A stretch of 64,000 nucleotides of DNA from Megascapheus bottae (GCA_024803745.1 JANJXV010000151.1:744001-808000), one strand, 5' to 3'; positions 1 to 15,862 are shown, counted from the first letter of the stretch. Made by a program: numbers and translations. The notes: generated by a model from the sequence alone, not told the origin.

Positions 1-1233
1 TATGACTTCACACACCCCCATTGTGACTTCGCACACTCCATTCTATGAGTTCACACACCTCCATTCTGACATTCACACACTTCCATTCTATGGCTTTACA
101 CAGCTGCATTCTGACTTCAGACACCTCCATTTGTGACTTCACACACCACAATTTTGACTTCAAACACCTTCATTCTGTGACTTCACACACCTCCATTCTG
201 TGACTTCACACACCTCCATTTTGACTTCACACACTACCATTCTTTGACTTAACACACCTGCATTCTGTGACTTCACACACCACCATTGTTTGACTTCACA
301 ACCTATATTCTTGGACTTCACACACCTCCATTCCATGACTTCACACATCTCCATTTTTGAGTTCACACACCTCCAATTTGACTTCACACACCTCCATTCT
401 ATGACTTCACACCCCTTCATTCTACTTCAGAAACATCCATTCTATGACTTCACACACCTCCATTCTATGACTTCACAAACCTCCATTCTGTGACTTCACA
501 CACCTCCGTTCTGAGTTCACACAGCTCAATTCCGTGACTTCAAACACCTCAATTCTCACTTCACACACCTCCATTCTATGACTTGACACAATTCCATTCA
601 ATGACTTCACACACCTCCATTTTTTGACTTCACACACCTCCATTGTGAGTTCACACACCTCCATTATGTGACTTCACACACCTCCATTCTGAGTTCACAA
701 ACCTCCATTCTGTGACTTAACGCACCTTCATTCTGTGACTTCACACACCTCCATTCTATGACTTCACACACCTCCATTCTATGAGTTCACACACGTCCAT
801 TCTATGACTTCACACACCTCCAGTCTTTGACTTCACACCCCTCCATTCTGTGACTTCACACACCTTCATTCTATAACTTCACACACTTCCATTGTGACTT
901 CCCACAGCTCCAATCTATGACTTCACACACCTCCATTCTGTGACTTCACACACCTTCATTCTGAGTTCACACACCTCCATTCTTTGACTTCACACACCTC
1001 CAGTCTGACTTCACACACCTCCATTCTGTGAGTTCACACACCTTCATTCTGAGTTCACACACCTCCATTCTTTGACTTCACACAAATCCAATCTGACTTC
1101 ACACACCTCCATTCTATGACTTCACGAACCTCCATTCTGTGCCTTCACACACCTCAATTCTCTGACTTCACACACCTCCATTATGACTTCACACACCCCC
1201 ATTCTAGGACTTCACACACCCCCATTGTGACTT
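1..1233 (+). repeat. Partial higher-order copy A0 (3088-bp offset)
   Basis: Bases 1-1233 match 3089-4321 with no difference that I noticed, and the same segment recurs at 7222 onward. The match ends abruptly: after CACAC, A0 continues ATCCATTC and the later copy continues TCCATTC with a following GAGTTC unit. The left end lies outside the window, so this is the distal part of an older or larger duplication. It contains reading frames of 60-90 codons on both strands that recur at the same offset and are not genes. Confidence 0.9.
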
Positions 1234-2169
1234 CACACACATCCATTCTATGACTTCACACACATCCATTCTATGACTTCACACACCTCCAATCTATGAC
1301 TTCACACACCTCCATTCTGTGACTTCACACACCTTCCTTCTGAGTTCACACGCCTCCATTCTTTGACTTCACACACCTCCAATCTGACTTCACACAGCTC
1401 CATTCTATGACTTCACACACCTCCATTCTGTGACTTCACACACTTCCATTCTATGACTTCACACACCTCCATTGTGACTTCACACACCTCCATTCTATGA
1501 GTTCACACACCTCCATTCTGACTACACACACCACCTTTCTATGACTTCACACACCTCCATTCTGACTTCACACACCTCCATTCTATGACTTCACACAACT
1601 CCATTCTGACTTCACACACCTCCATTCTGTGACTTCACACACCTCCATTATATGACTTCACACACCTCCATTCTGTGACTTCAAACACCTCCATTCTATG
1701 ACTTCACACACCTCCATTCTGTGACTTCACACACCTACATTGTGACTTCACAGACCTCCATTCTATGAGTTCACACAAATGCACTGTGAATTCACACACC
1801 TCCATTCTGTGACTTCACACACCTCCATTCTGACATCACACACGTCAATTCTGACTTCACACACCTCAATTCTGTGACTTGACACAACTCCATTCTATGA
1901 TTTCACACACCTCCATTCTATGACTTCACACACCTCCATTCTGTGACTTCACACACCTCCATTCTGTGACTTCACACACCTCCATTCTGAGTTCACACAC
2001 CTCAATTCCGTGACTTCACACACCTCAATTCTCACTTCACACACCTCCATTCTATGACTTCACACAATTCCATTCTGTGACTTCACACACCTCCATTCTT
2101 TGACTTCACACACCTCCATTGTGAGTTCACACACCTCCATTCTGTGACTTCACACACCTCCATTATGTA
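1234..2169 (+). repeat. Satellite segment linking A0 and A1
   Basis: This stretch of ordinary 21/23-bp monomers lies between two higher-order breakpoints. Its monomer order resembles the distal part of the A unit: it holds the CCAATCTATG and CCAATCTGAC variants, an AAATGCACTG landmark at 1777 (a one-base variant of AAATGCATTG), and a TTGACACAACTCC unit where other copies have TTAACACAACTCC. No gene or other element is seen. Confidence 0.8.
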
Positions 2170-5100
2170 ACTTCACACACCTCCATTCTGTGACTTCACG
2201 CACCTCCATTCTATGATTTCTCACACCTCCATTCTATTAATTCACACACCTCCATTCTGTGACTTCACACAACTCCATTCTATGACTTCCCACACCTCCA
2301 TTCTGTGACTTCACACACCTCCATTCTGAGTTCACAAACCTCCATTCTGTGACTTAACGCACCTTTATTCTATGACTTCACACACCTCCATTCTATGACT
2401 TCACACACCTCCATTCTATGAGTTCACACACCTCCAGTCTTTGACTTCACACCGCTCCATTCTGTGACTTCACAAACCTCCATTCTATAACTTCTCACAC
2501 GTCCATTGTGACTTCCCACACCTCCAATCTGAGTTCACACACCTCCGTTCTGACTTCACACACTTCCATTCTATGACTTCACACACCTCCGTTCTGTGAC
2601 TTCACACACCTGAATTCTGTGACTTCACACGCCTCCATTATGACTTCACACACCTCTATTCTATGACTTCACACACCTCCATTCTATGACTTCACAAACC
2701 TAGATTCTGTGACTTCACACACCTCCATTCTGAGTTCACACACCTCCACTCTGTGACTTAACACACCTCCATTCTGTGACTTCACACACCTCCATTCTGA
2801 GTTCACACACCTCCATTCTGTGACTTCACACACCTCCATTCTGAATTCACACAGCTCCAGTCTATGACTTCACACACCTCCATTCTGTGCCTTCACACAC
2901 CTCCATTCTATGACTTAACACACCTTCATTATTACTTAACAAACATCCATTCTATGACTTCACATACCTCCATTCTATGACTTCACACACCTCCAGTCTA
3001 TGACTTCACAAACCTCCATTCTGTGCCTTCACACACCTCAATCCTGTGACTTCACACACCTCCATTATGACTTCACACACCCCCATTCTATGACTTCACA
3101 CACCCCCATTGTGACTTCGCACACTCCATTCTATGAGTTCACACACCTCCATTCTGACATTCACACACTTCCATTCTATGGCTTTACACAGCTGCATTCT
3201 GACTTCAGACACCTCCATTTGTGACTTCACACACCACAATTTTGACTTCAAACACCTTCATTCTGTGACTTCACACACCTCCATTCTGTGACTTCACACA
3301 CCTCCATTTTGACTTCACACACTACCATTCTTTGACTTAACACACCTGCATTCTGTGACTTCACACACCACCATTGTTTGACTTCACAACCTATATTCTT
3401 GGACTTCACACACCTCCATTCCATGACTTCACACATCTCCATTTTTGAGTTCACACACCTCCAATTTGACTTCACACACCTCCATTCTATGACTTCACAC
3501 CCCTTCATTCTACTTCAGAAACATCCATTCTATGACTTCACACACCTCCATTCTATGACTTCACAAACCTCCATTCTGTGACTTCACACACCTCCGTTCT
3601 GAGTTCACACAGCTCAATTCCGTGACTTCAAACACCTCAATTCTCACTTCACACACCTCCATTCTATGACTTGACACAATTCCATTCAATGACTTCACAC
3701 ACCTCCATTTTTTGACTTCACACACCTCCATTGTGAGTTCACACACCTCCATTATGTGACTTCACACACCTCCATTCTGAGTTCACAAACCTCCATTCTG
3801 TGACTTAACGCACCTTCATTCTGTGACTTCACACACCTCCATTCTATGACTTCACACACCTCCATTCTATGAGTTCACACACGTCCATTCTATGACTTCA
3901 CACACCTCCAGTCTTTGACTTCACACCCCTCCATTCTGTGACTTCACACACCTTCATTCTATAACTTCACACACTTCCATTGTGACTTCCCACAGCTCCA
4001 ATCTATGACTTCACACACCTCCATTCTGTGACTTCACACACCTTCATTCTGAGTTCACACACCTCCATTCTTTGACTTCACACACCTCCAGTCTGACTTC
4101 ACACACCTCCATTCTGTGAGTTCACACACCTTCATTCTGAGTTCACACACCTCCATTCTTTGACTTCACACAAATCCAATCTGACTTCACACACCTCCAT
4201 TCTATGACTTCACGAACCTCCATTCTGTGCCTTCACACACCTCAATTCTCTGACTTCACACACCTCCATTATGACTTCACACACCCCCATTCTAGGACTT
4301 CACACACCCCCATTGTGACTTCACACACTCCATTCTATGAGTTCACACACCTCCATTCTGACTTCACACACTTCCATTCTATGGCTTCACACAGCTGCAT
4401 TCTGACTTCAGACAACTCCATTTGTGACTTCACACACCACAATTTTGACTTCAAACACCTTCATTCTGTGGCTTCACACACCTCCATTCTATGAGTTCAC
4501 ACACCTCCATTCTATGACTTCACACACCTCCATTCTATGAGTTCACACACATCCATTCTGTGACTTCACACACCTCCATTCTATAACTTCACACACTTCC
4601 ATTGTGACTTCACACACCCCCAATCTGAGTTCACACACCTCCGTTCTGACTTCACACACCTCCATTCTATGACTTCACACACCTCCATTCTATGACTTCA
4701 CACACCTGAATTCTGTGACTTCACACGCCTCCATTATGACTTCACACACCTCCATTCTATGACTTCACACACCTCCATTCTATGACTTCACACAGCTAGA
4801 TTCTGTGACATCACACACCTCCATTCTGAGTTCAAACACCTCCGTTCTGTGACTTAACACACCTCCATTCTGTGACTTCACACACCTCCATTCTATAACT
4901 TCACACACTTCCATTGTGACTTCACACACCTCCAATCTGAGTTCACACACCTCCGTTCTGACTTCACACACCTCCATTCTATGACTTCACACACCTCCAT
5001 TCTGTGACTTCGCACACCTCCATTCTGACTTCAAACAGCTCCATTCTCTGACTTCCCACACCTCCATTCTATGATTTCACACACCTCCATTCTATGACTT

Positions 5101-6302
5101 CACACACCTCCATTCTGTGACTTCACACACCTCCATTCTGAGTTCAAACACCTCCGTTCTGTGACTTAACACACCTCCATTCTGTGACTTCACACACCTC
5201 CATTCTTAGTTCGCACACCTCCATTCTGTGACTTCACATACCTCCATTCTGACTTCAAACAGCTCCATTCTATGACTTCACACACCTCCATTCTGTGCCT
5301 TCACACACCTCCATTCTATGACTTAACACACCTTCATTCTTACTTAAAAAACATCCATTCTATGACTTCACACACCTCCATTCTATGACTTCACCCACCT
5401 CCATTCTATGACTTTACACACCTCCATTATGTGACTTCACACACCTCAATTCTGTGACTTCACACACCTCCATTATGACTTCACACACATCCATTCTATG
5501 ACTTCACACACCTCCAATCTATGACTTCACACACCTCCATTCTGTGACTTCGCACACCTCCATTCTGAGTTCACACACCTCCATTCTTTGACTTCACACA
5601 CCTCCAATCTGACTTCACACAGCTCCATTCTATGACTTCACACACCTCCATTCTGTGACTTCACACACCTCCATTCTATGACTTCACACACCTCCATTGT
5701 GACTTCACACACCTCCATTCTATGAGTTCACACACCTCCATTCTGACTTCACACACCACCATTCTATGACTTCACACACCTCCATTCTGACTTCACACAC
5801 CTCCATTCTATTACTTCACACAACTCCATTCTGACTTCACACACCTCCATTCTGTGACTTCACACACCTCCATTATATGACTTCACACACCTCCATTCTG
5901 TGACTTCAAACACCTCCATTCTATGACTTCACACACCTCCATTCTGTGACTTCACACACCTACATTGTGACTTCACACACCTCCATTCTATGAGTTCACA
6001 CAAATGCATTGTGAATTCACACACCTCCATTCTATGACTTCACACACCTCCATTCTGACTTCACACAACTCCATTCTGACTTCACACACCTCAATTCTGT
6101 GACTTAACACAACTCCATTCTCTGATTTCACACACCTCCATTCTATGACTTCACACACCTCCATTCTATAACTTCACACACCTCCTTTCTGAGTTGACAC
6201 ACCTCCATTCTATGACTTCACACACCACCAATCTGACTTCACACACCTCCATTTTATGACTTAACACACCTTCATTCTTACTTAACAAACATCCATTCTA
6301 TG
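2170..6302 (+). repeat. Higher-order unit A, copy 1 (4133 bp)
   Basis: Base-for-base correspondence to 6303-10435 at a constant offset of 4133. It begins where TGTAACTTC upstream gives way to shared sequence, and shares the downstream CACGCACC and TTTCTCACACC variant monomers. The few differences I saw from copy 2 are single substitutions. It holds about 184 monomers. Inside it a ~312-bp segment with CTATAACTTC, CCAATCTGAGTTC and CCTCCGTTC variants occurs twice (near 4583 and 4895), an older internal duplication. Confidence 0.92.
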
Positions 6303-9300
6303 ACTTCACACACCTCCATTCTGTGACTTCACGCACCTCCATTCTATGATTTCTCACACCTCCATTCTATTAATTCACACACCTCCATTCTGTGACTTCA
6401 CACAACTCCATTCTATGACTTCCCACACCTCCATTCTGTGACTTCACACACCTCCATTCTGAGTTCACAAACCTCCATTCTGTGACTTAACGCACCTTTA
6501 TTCTATGACTTCACACACCTCCATTCTATGACTTCACACACCTCCATTCTATGAGTTCACACACCTCCAGTCTTTGACTTCACACCGCTCCATTCTGTGA
6601 CTTCACAAACCTCCATTCTATAACTTCTCACACGTCCATTGTGACTTCCCACACCTCCAATCTGAGTTCACACACCTCCGTTCTGACTTCACACACTTCC
6701 ATTCTATGACTTCACACACCTCCGTTCTGTGACTTCACACACCTGAATTCTGTGACTTCACACGCCTCCATTATGACTTCACACACCTCTATTCTATGAC
6801 TTCACACACCTCCATTCTATGACTTCACAAACCTAGATTCTGTGACTTCACACACCTCCATTCTGAGTTCACACACCTCCACTCTGTGACTTAACACACC
6901 TCCATTCTGTGACTTCACACACCTCCATTCTGAGTTCACACACCTCCATTCTGTGACTTCACACACCTCCATTCTGAATTCACACAGCTCCAGTCTATGA
7001 CTTCACACACCTCCATTCTGTGCCTTCACACACCTCCATTCTATGACTTAACACACCTTCATTATTACTTAACAAACATCCATTCTATGACTTCACATAC
7101 CTCCATTCTATGACTTCACACACCTCCAGTCTATGACTTCACAAACCTCCATTCTGTGCCTTCACACACCTCAATCCTGTGACTTCACACACCTCCATTA
7201 TGACTTCACACACCCCCATTCTATGACTTCACACACCCCCATTGTGACTTCGCACACTCCATTCTATGAGTTCACACACCTCCATTCTGACATTCACACA
7301 CTTCCATTCTATGGCTTTACACAGCTGCATTCTGACTTCAGACACCTCCATTTGTGACTTCACACACCACAATTTTGACTTCAAACACCTTCATTCTGTG
7401 ACTTCACACACCTCCATTCTGTGACTTCACACACCTCCATTTTGACTTCACACACTACCATTCTTTGACTTAACACACCTGCATTCTGTGACTTCACACA
7501 CCACCATTGTTTGACTTCACAACCTATATTCTTGGACTTCACACACCTCCATTCCATGACTTCACACATCTCCATTTTTGAGTTCACACACCTCCAATTT
7601 GACTTCACACACCTCCATTCTATGACTTCACACCCCTTCATTCTACTTCAGAAACATCCATTTTATGACTTCACACACCTCCATTCTATGACTGCACAAA
7701 CCTCCATTCTGTGACTTCACACACCTCCGTTCTGAGTTCACACAGCTCAATTCCGTGACTTCAAACACCTCAATTCTCACTTCACACACCTCCATTCTAT
7801 GACTTGACACAATTCCATTCAATGACTTCACACACCTCCATTTTTTGACTTCACACACCTCCATTGTGAGTTCACACACCTCCATTATGTGACTTCACAC
7901 ACCTCCATTCTGAGTTCACAAACCTCCATTCTGTGACTTAACGCACCTTCATTCTGTGACTTCACACACCTCCATTCTATGACTTCACACACCTCCATTC
8001 TATGAGTTCACACACGTCCATTCTATGACTTCACACACCTCCAGTCTTTGACTTCACACCCCTCCATTCTGTGACTTCACACACCTTCATTCTATAACTT
8101 CACACACTTCCATTGTGACTTCCCACAGCTCCAATCTATGACTTCACACACCTCCATTCTGTGACTTCACACACCTTCATTCTGAGTTCACACACCTCCA
8201 TTCTTTGACTTCACACACCTCCAGTCTGACTTCACACACCTCCATTCTGTGAGTTCACACACCTTCATTCTGAGTTCACACACCTCCATTCTTTGACTTC
8301 ACACAAATCCAATCTGACTTCACACACCTCCATTCTATGACTTCACGAACCTCCATTCTGTGCCTTCACACACCTCAATTCTCTGACTTCACACACCTCC
8401 ATTATGACTTCACACACCCCCATTCTAGGACTTCACACACCCCCATTGTGACTTCACACACTCCATTCTATGAGTTCACACACCTCCATTCTGACTTCAC
8501 ACAATTCCATTCTATGGCTTCACACAGCTGCATTCTGACTTCAGACAACTCCATTTGTGACTTCACACACCACAATTTTGACTTCAAACACCTTCATTCT
8601 GTGGCTTCACACACCTCCATTCTATGAGTTCACACACCTCCATTCTATGACTTCACACACCTCCATTCTATGAGTTCACACACATCCATTCTGTGACTTC
8701 ACACACCTCCATTCTATAACTTCACACACTTCCATTGTGACTTCACACACCCCCAATCTGAGTTCACACACCTCCGTTCTGACTTCACACACCTGCATTC
8801 TATGACTTCACACACCTCCATTCTATGACTTCACACACCTGAATTCTGTGACTTCACACGCCTCCATTATGACTTCACACACCTCCATTCTATGACTTCA
8901 CACACCTCCATTCTATGACTTCACACAGCTAGATTCTGTGACATCACACACCTCCATTCTGAGTTCAAACACCTCCGTTCTGTGACTTAACACACCTCCA
9001 TTCTGTGACTTCACACACCTCCATTCTATAACTTCACACACTTCCATTGTGACTTCACACACCTCCAATCTGAGTTCACACACCTCCGTTCTGACTTCAC
9101 ACACCTCCATTCTATGACTTCACACACCTCCATTCTGTGACTTCGCACACCTCCATTCTGACTTCAAACAGCTCCATTCTCTGACTTCCCACACCTCCAT
9201 TCTATGATTTCACACACCTCCATTCTATGACTTCACACACCTCCATTCTGTGACTTCACACACCTCCATTCTGAGTTCAAACACCTCCGTTCTGTGACTT

Positions 9301-10435
9301 AACACACCTCCATTCTGTGACTTCACACACCTCCATTCTTAGTTCGCACACCTCCATTCTGTGACTTCACATACCTCCATTCTGACTTCAAACAGTTCCA
9401 TTCTATGACTTCACACACCTCCATTCTGTGCCTTCACACACCTCCATTCTATGACTTAACACACCTTCATTCTTACTTAAAAAACATCCATTCTATGACT
9501 TCACACACCTCCATTCTATGACTTCACCCACCTCCATTCTATGACTTTACACACCTCCATTATGTGACTTCACACACCTCAATTCTGTGACTTCACACAC
9601 CTCCATTATGACTTCACACACATCCATTCTATGACTTCACACACCTCCAATCTATGACTTCACACACCTCCATTCTGTGACTTCGCACACCTCCATTCTG
9701 AGTTCACACACCTCCATTCTTTGACTTCACACACCTCCAATCTGACTTCACACAGCTCCATTCTATGACTTCACACACCTCCATTCTGTGACTTCACACA
9801 CCTCCATTCTATGACTTCACACACCTCCATTGTGACTTCACACACCTCCATTCTATGAGTTCACACACCTCCATTCTGACTTCACACACCACCATTCTAT
9901 GACTTCACACACCTCCATTCTGACTTCACACACCTCCATTCTATTACTTCACACAACTCCATTCTGACTTCACACACCTCCATTCTGTGACTTCACACAC
10001 CTCCATTATATGACTTCACACACCTCCATTCTGTGACTTCAAACACCTCCATTCTATGACTTCACACACCTCCATTCTGTGACTTCACACACCTACATTG
10101 TGACTTCACACACCTCCATTCTATGAGTTCACACAAATGCATTGTGAATTCACACACCTCCATTCTATGACTTCACACACCTCCATTCTGACTTCACACA
10201 ACTCCATTCTGACTTCACACACCTCAATTCTGTGACTTAACACAACTCCATTCTCTGATTTCACACACCTCCATTCTATGACTTCACACACCTCCATTCT
10301 ATAACTTCACACACCTCCTTTCTGAGTTGACACACCTCCATTCTATGACTTCACACACCACCAATCTGACTTCACACACCTCCATTTTATGACTTAACAC
10401 ACCTTCATTCTTACTTAACAAACATCCATTCTATG
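6303..10435 (+). repeat. Higher-order unit A, copy 2 (4133 bp)
   Basis: Direct tandem copy of 2170-6302. The match persists about 11 bases past the nominal end (to about 10446), so the exact junction is ambiguous by that much. Private substitutions relative to both other copies include CATTTTATG near 7660, GACTGCAC near 7691 and ACAATTCC near 8501. Substitutions shared with the third copy but not the first include CCTGCATTC near 8791 and AACAGTTCC near 9391. The ORFs at 8337-8627 (+) and 8913-9110 (-) are the same frames seen in copy 1, displaced by 4133. Confidence 0.92.
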
Positions 10436-11641
10436 ACTTCACACACATCCATTCTATGAATTCACACTCCTCCATTCTATGACTTCACACACCTCCATTC
10501 TATGACTTCACACACCTCCATTCTGTGACTTCACACACCTCAATTCTGTGACTTCACACACCTCCATTATGACTTCACACACCTTCATTCTGAGTTCACA
10601 CACCTCCATTCTTTGACTTCACACACCTCCAATCTGACTTCACACACCTCCATTCTATGACTTCACAAACCTCCATTCTGTGCCTTCACACACCTCCATT
10701 CTGTGACTTCACACACCTCCATTTTGACTTCACACACTTCCATTCTTTGACTTAACTCACCTGCATTCTCTGACTTCACACACCACCATTGTTTGACTTC
10801 ACAACCTATATTCTTGGACTTCACACACCTCCATTCCATGACTTCACACATCTCCATTTTATGAGTTCACACACCTCCATTCTGACTTCACACACCTCCA
10901 TTCTATGACTTCACACAACTCCATTCTGACTTCACACACCTCCATTCTGTGACTTCACACACCTCCATTCTATGACTACACACACCTCCATTCTGTGACT
11001 TCAAACACCTCCATTCTATGACTTCACACACCTCCATTCTGTGACTTCACACACCTACATTGTGACTTCACAGACCTCCATTCTATGAGTTCACACAAAT
11101 GCATTTTGAATTCACACACCTCCATTCTCTGACTTCACACACCTCCATTCTGACTTCACACACCTCCATTCTGACTTCACACACCTCAATTCTGTGACTT
11201 AACACAACTCCATTCTATGATTTCACACACCTCCATTGTATGACTTCACACACCTCCATTCTATAACTTCACACACCTCCTTTCTGAGTTGACACACCTC
11301 AATTCTTTGACTTCACACACCTCCAATCTGACTTCACACACCTCCATTTTATGACTTAACACACCTTCATTCTTACTTAACAAACATCCATTCTATGACT
11401 TAACACACCTCCATTCTGTGACTTCACACACCTCCATTCTGAGTTCGCACACCTCCATTCTGTGACTTCACACACCTCCATTCTGACTTCACACAGCTCC
11501 ATTCTATGACTTCACACACCTCCATTCTGTGCCTTCACACACCTCCATTCTATGACTTAACAAACCTTCATTCTTACTTAACAAACATCCATTCTATGAC
11601 TTCACACACCTCCATTCTATGACTTCACACACCTCCATTCT
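7421..11641 (+). repeat. 4221-bp higher-order unit, copy 1 (overlaps unit A copy 2)
   Basis: This segment is repeated in tandem at 11642-15862 with a constant offset of 4221. It takes in most of unit A copy 2 plus 10436-11641. That tail carries an AATTCACACTCCTCC variant near 10459 and an AAATGCATTTTG landmark at 11097. Breakpoints fall in a ~22-bp stretch of identity (11620-11641 and 15841-15862), one monomer long, as expected for misaligned exchange between monomers. Because it overlaps the 4133-bp unit out of phase, the two duplications were separate events. Confidence 0.9.
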
Positions 11642-14600
11642 GTGACTTCACACACCTCCATTTTGACTTCACACACTACCATTCTTTGACTTAACACACC
11701 TGCATTCTGTGACTTCACACACCACCATTGTTTGACTTCACAACCTATATTCTTGGACTTCACACACCTCCATTCCATGACTTCACACATCTCCATTTTT
11801 GAGTTCACACACCTCCAATTTGACTTCACACACCTCCATTCTATGACTTCACACCCCTTCATTCTACTTCAGAAACATCCATTCTATGACTTCACACACC
11901 TCCATTCTATGACTTCACAAACCTCCATTCTGTGACTTCACACACCTCCGTTCTGAGTTCACACAGCTCAATTCCGTGACTTCAAACACCTCAATTCTCA
12001 CTTCACACACCTCCATTCTATGACTTGACACAATTCCATTCAATGACTTCACACACCTCCATTTTTTGACTTCACACACCTCCATTGTGAGTTCACACAC
12101 CTCCATTATGTGACTTCACACACCTCCATTCTGAGTTCACAAACCTCCATTCTGTGACTTAACGCACCTTCATTCTGTGACTTCACACACCTCCATTCTA
12201 TGACTTCACACACCTCCATTCTATGAGTTCACACACGTCCATTCTATGACTTCACACACCTCCAGTCTTTGACTTCACACCCCTCCATTCTGTGACTTCA
12301 CACACCTTCATTCTATAACTTCACACACTTCCATTGTGACTTCCCACAGCTCCAATCTATGACTTCACACACCTCCATTCTGTGACTTCACACACCTTCA
12401 TTCTGAGTTCACACACCTCCATTCTTTGACTTCACACACCTCCAGTCTGACTTCACACACCTCCATTCTGTGAGTTCACACACCTTCATTCTGAGTTCAC
12501 ACACCTCCATTCTTTGACTTCACACAAATCCAATCTGACTTCACACACCTCCATTCTATGACTTCACGAACCTCCATTCTGTGCCTTCACACACCTCAAT
12601 TCTCTGACTTCACACACCTCCATTATGACTTCACACACCCCCATTCTAGGACTTCACACACCCCCATTGTGACTTCACACACTCCATTCTATGAGTTCAC
12701 ACACCTCCATTCTGACTTCACACACTTCCATTCTATGGCTTCACACAGCTGCATTCTGACTTCAGACAACTCCATTTGTGACTTCACACACCACAATTTT
12801 GACTTCAAACACCTTCATTCTGTGGCTTCACACACCTCCATTCTATGAGTTCACACACCTCCATTCTATGACTTCACACACCTCCATTCTATGAGTTCAC
12901 ACACATCCATTCTGTGACTTCACACACCTCCATTCTATAACTTCACACACTTCCATTGTGACTTCACACACCCCCAATCTGAGTTCACACACCTCCGTTC
13001 TGACTTCACACACCTGCATTCTATGACTTCACACACCTCCATTCTATGACTTCACACACCTGAATTCTGTGACTTCACACGCCTCCATTATGACTTCACA
13101 CACCTCCATTCTATGACTTCACACACCTCCATTCTATGACTTCACACAGCTAGATTCTGTGACATCACACACCTCCATTCTGAGTTCAAACACCTCCGTT
13201 CTGTGACTTAACACACCTCCATTCTGTGACTTCACACACCTCCATTCTATAACTTCACACACTTCCATTGTGACTTCACACACCTCCAATCTGAGTTCAC
13301 ACACCTCCGTTCTGACTTCACACACCTCCATTCTATGACTTCACACACCTCCATTCTGTGACTTCGCACACCTCCATTCTGACTTCAAACAGCTCCATTC
13401 TCTGACTTCCCACACCTCCATTCTATGATTTCACACACCTCCATTCTATGACTTCACACACCTCCATTCTGTGACTTCACACACCTCCATTCTGAGTTCA
13501 AACACCTCCGTTCTGTGACTTAACACACCTCCATTCTGTGACTTCACACACCTCCATTCTTAGTTCGCACACCTCCATTCTGTGACTTCACATACCTCCA
13601 TTCTGACTTCAAACAGTTCCATTCTATGACTTCACACACCTCCATTCTGTGCCTTCACACACCTCCATTCTATGACTTAACACACCTTCATTCTTACTTA
13701 AAAAACATCCATTCTATGACTTCACACACCTCCATTCTATGACTTCACCCACCTCCATTCTATGACTTTACACACCTCCATTATGTGACTTCACACACCT
13801 CAATTCTGTGACTTCACACACCTCCATTATGACTTCACACACATCCATTCTATGACTTCACACACCTCCAATCTATGACTTCACACACCTCCATTCTGTG
13901 ACTTCGCACACCTCCATTCTGAGTTCACACACCTCCATTCTTTGACTTCACACACCTCCAATCTGACTTCACACAGCTCCATTCTATGACTTCACACACC
14001 TCCATTCTGTGACTTCACACACCTCCATTCTATGACTTCACACACCTCCATTGTGACTTCACACACCTCCATTCTATGAGTTCACACACCTCCATTCTGA
14101 CTTCACACACCACCATTCTATGACTTCACACACCTCCATTCTGACTTCACACACCTCCATTCTATTACTTCACACAACTCCATTCTGACTTCACACACCT
14201 CCATTCTGTGACTTCACACACCTCCATTATATGACTTCACACACCTCCATTCTGTGACTTCAAACACCTCCATTCTATGACTTCACACACCTCCATTCTG
14301 TGACTTCACACACCTACATTGTGACTTCACACACCTCCATTCTATGAGTTCACACAAATGCATTGTGAATTCACACACCTCCATTCTATGACTTCACACA
14401 CCTCCATTCTGACTTCACACAACTCCATTCTGACTTCACACACCTCAATTCTGTGACTTAACACAACTCCATTCTCTGATTTCACACACCTCCATTCTAT
14501 GACTTCACACACCTCCATTCTATAACTTCACACACCTCCTTTCTGAGTTGACACACCTCCATTCTATGACTTCACACACCACCAATCTGACTTCACACAC

Positions 14601-15862
14601 CTCCATTTTATGACTTAACACACCTTCATTCTTACTTAACAAACATCCATTCTATGACTTCACACACATCCATTCTATGAATTCACACTCCTCCATTCTA
14701 TGACTTCACACACCTCCATTCTATGACTTCACACACCTCCATTCTGTGACTTCACACACCTCAATTCTGTGACTTCACACACCTCCATTATGACTTCACA
14801 CACCTTCATTCTGAGTTCACACACCTCCATTCTTTGACTTCACACACCTCCAATCTGACTTCACACACCTCCATTCTATGACTTCACAAACCTCCATTCT
14901 GTGCCTTCACACACCTCCATTCTGTGACTTCACACACCTCCATTTTGACTTCACACACTTCCATTCTTTGACTTAACTCACCTGCATTCTCTGACTTCAC
15001 ACACCACCATTGTTTGACTTCACAACCTATATTCTTGGACTTCACACACCTCCATTCCATGACTTCACACATCTCCATTTTATGAGTTCACACACCTCCA
15101 TTCTGACTTCACACACCTCCATTCTATGACTTCACACAACTCCATTCTGACTTCACACACCTCCATTCTGTGACTTCACACACCTCCATTCTATGACTAC
15201 ACACACCTCCATTCTGTGACTTCAAACACCTCCATTCTATGACTTCACACACCTCCATTCTGTGACTTCACACACCTACATTGTGACTTCACAGACCTCC
15301 ATTCTATGAGTTCACACAAATGCATTTTGAATTCACACACCTCCATTCTCTGACTTCACACACCTCCATTCTGACTTCACACACCTCCATTCTGACTTCA
15401 CACACCTCAATTCTGTGACTTAACACAACTCCATTCTATGATTTCACACACCTCCATTGTATGACTTCACACACCTCCATTCTATAACTTCACACACCTC
15501 CTTTCTGAGTTGACACACCTCAATTCTTTGACTTCACACACCTCCAATCTGACTTCACACACCTCCATTTTATGACTTAACACACCTTCATTCTTACTTA
15601 ACAAACATCCATTCTATGACTTAACACACCTCCATTCTGTGACTTCACACACCTCCATTCTGAGTTCGCACACCTCCATTCTGTGACTTCACACACCTCC
15701 ATTCTGACTTCACACAGCTCCATTCTATGACTTCACACACCTCCATTCTGTGCCTTCACACACCTCCATTCTATGACTTAACAAACCTTCATTCTTACTT
15801 AACAAACATCCATTCTATGACTTCACACACCTCCATTCTATGACTTCACACACCTCCATTCT
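11642..15862 (+). repeat. 4221-bp higher-order unit, copy 2 (third A-type copy)
   Basis: Matches 7421-11641 at offset 4221. It shares CCTGCATTC (near 13011) and AACAGTTCC (near 13612) with unit A copy 2, yet has the ancestral state at the sites private to that copy (CATTCTATG near 11881, GACTTCAC near 11908, ACACTTCC near 12720). It was therefore probably copied from the copy 2 lineage before copy 2 took its private changes. Recurrent ORFs at 12558-12848 (+), 13134-13331 (-) and 14884-15078 (-) are shifted echoes of those at 8337, 8913 and 10663. Confidence 0.9.

Noticed and set aside
160..420. 86-codon minus-strand frame, repeated at 3248 and 7381
   Set aside because: It overlaps plus-strand frames, repeats with the satellite unit and reads as MEVCEV/WRCVKS repeats, so it is a repeat artefact.
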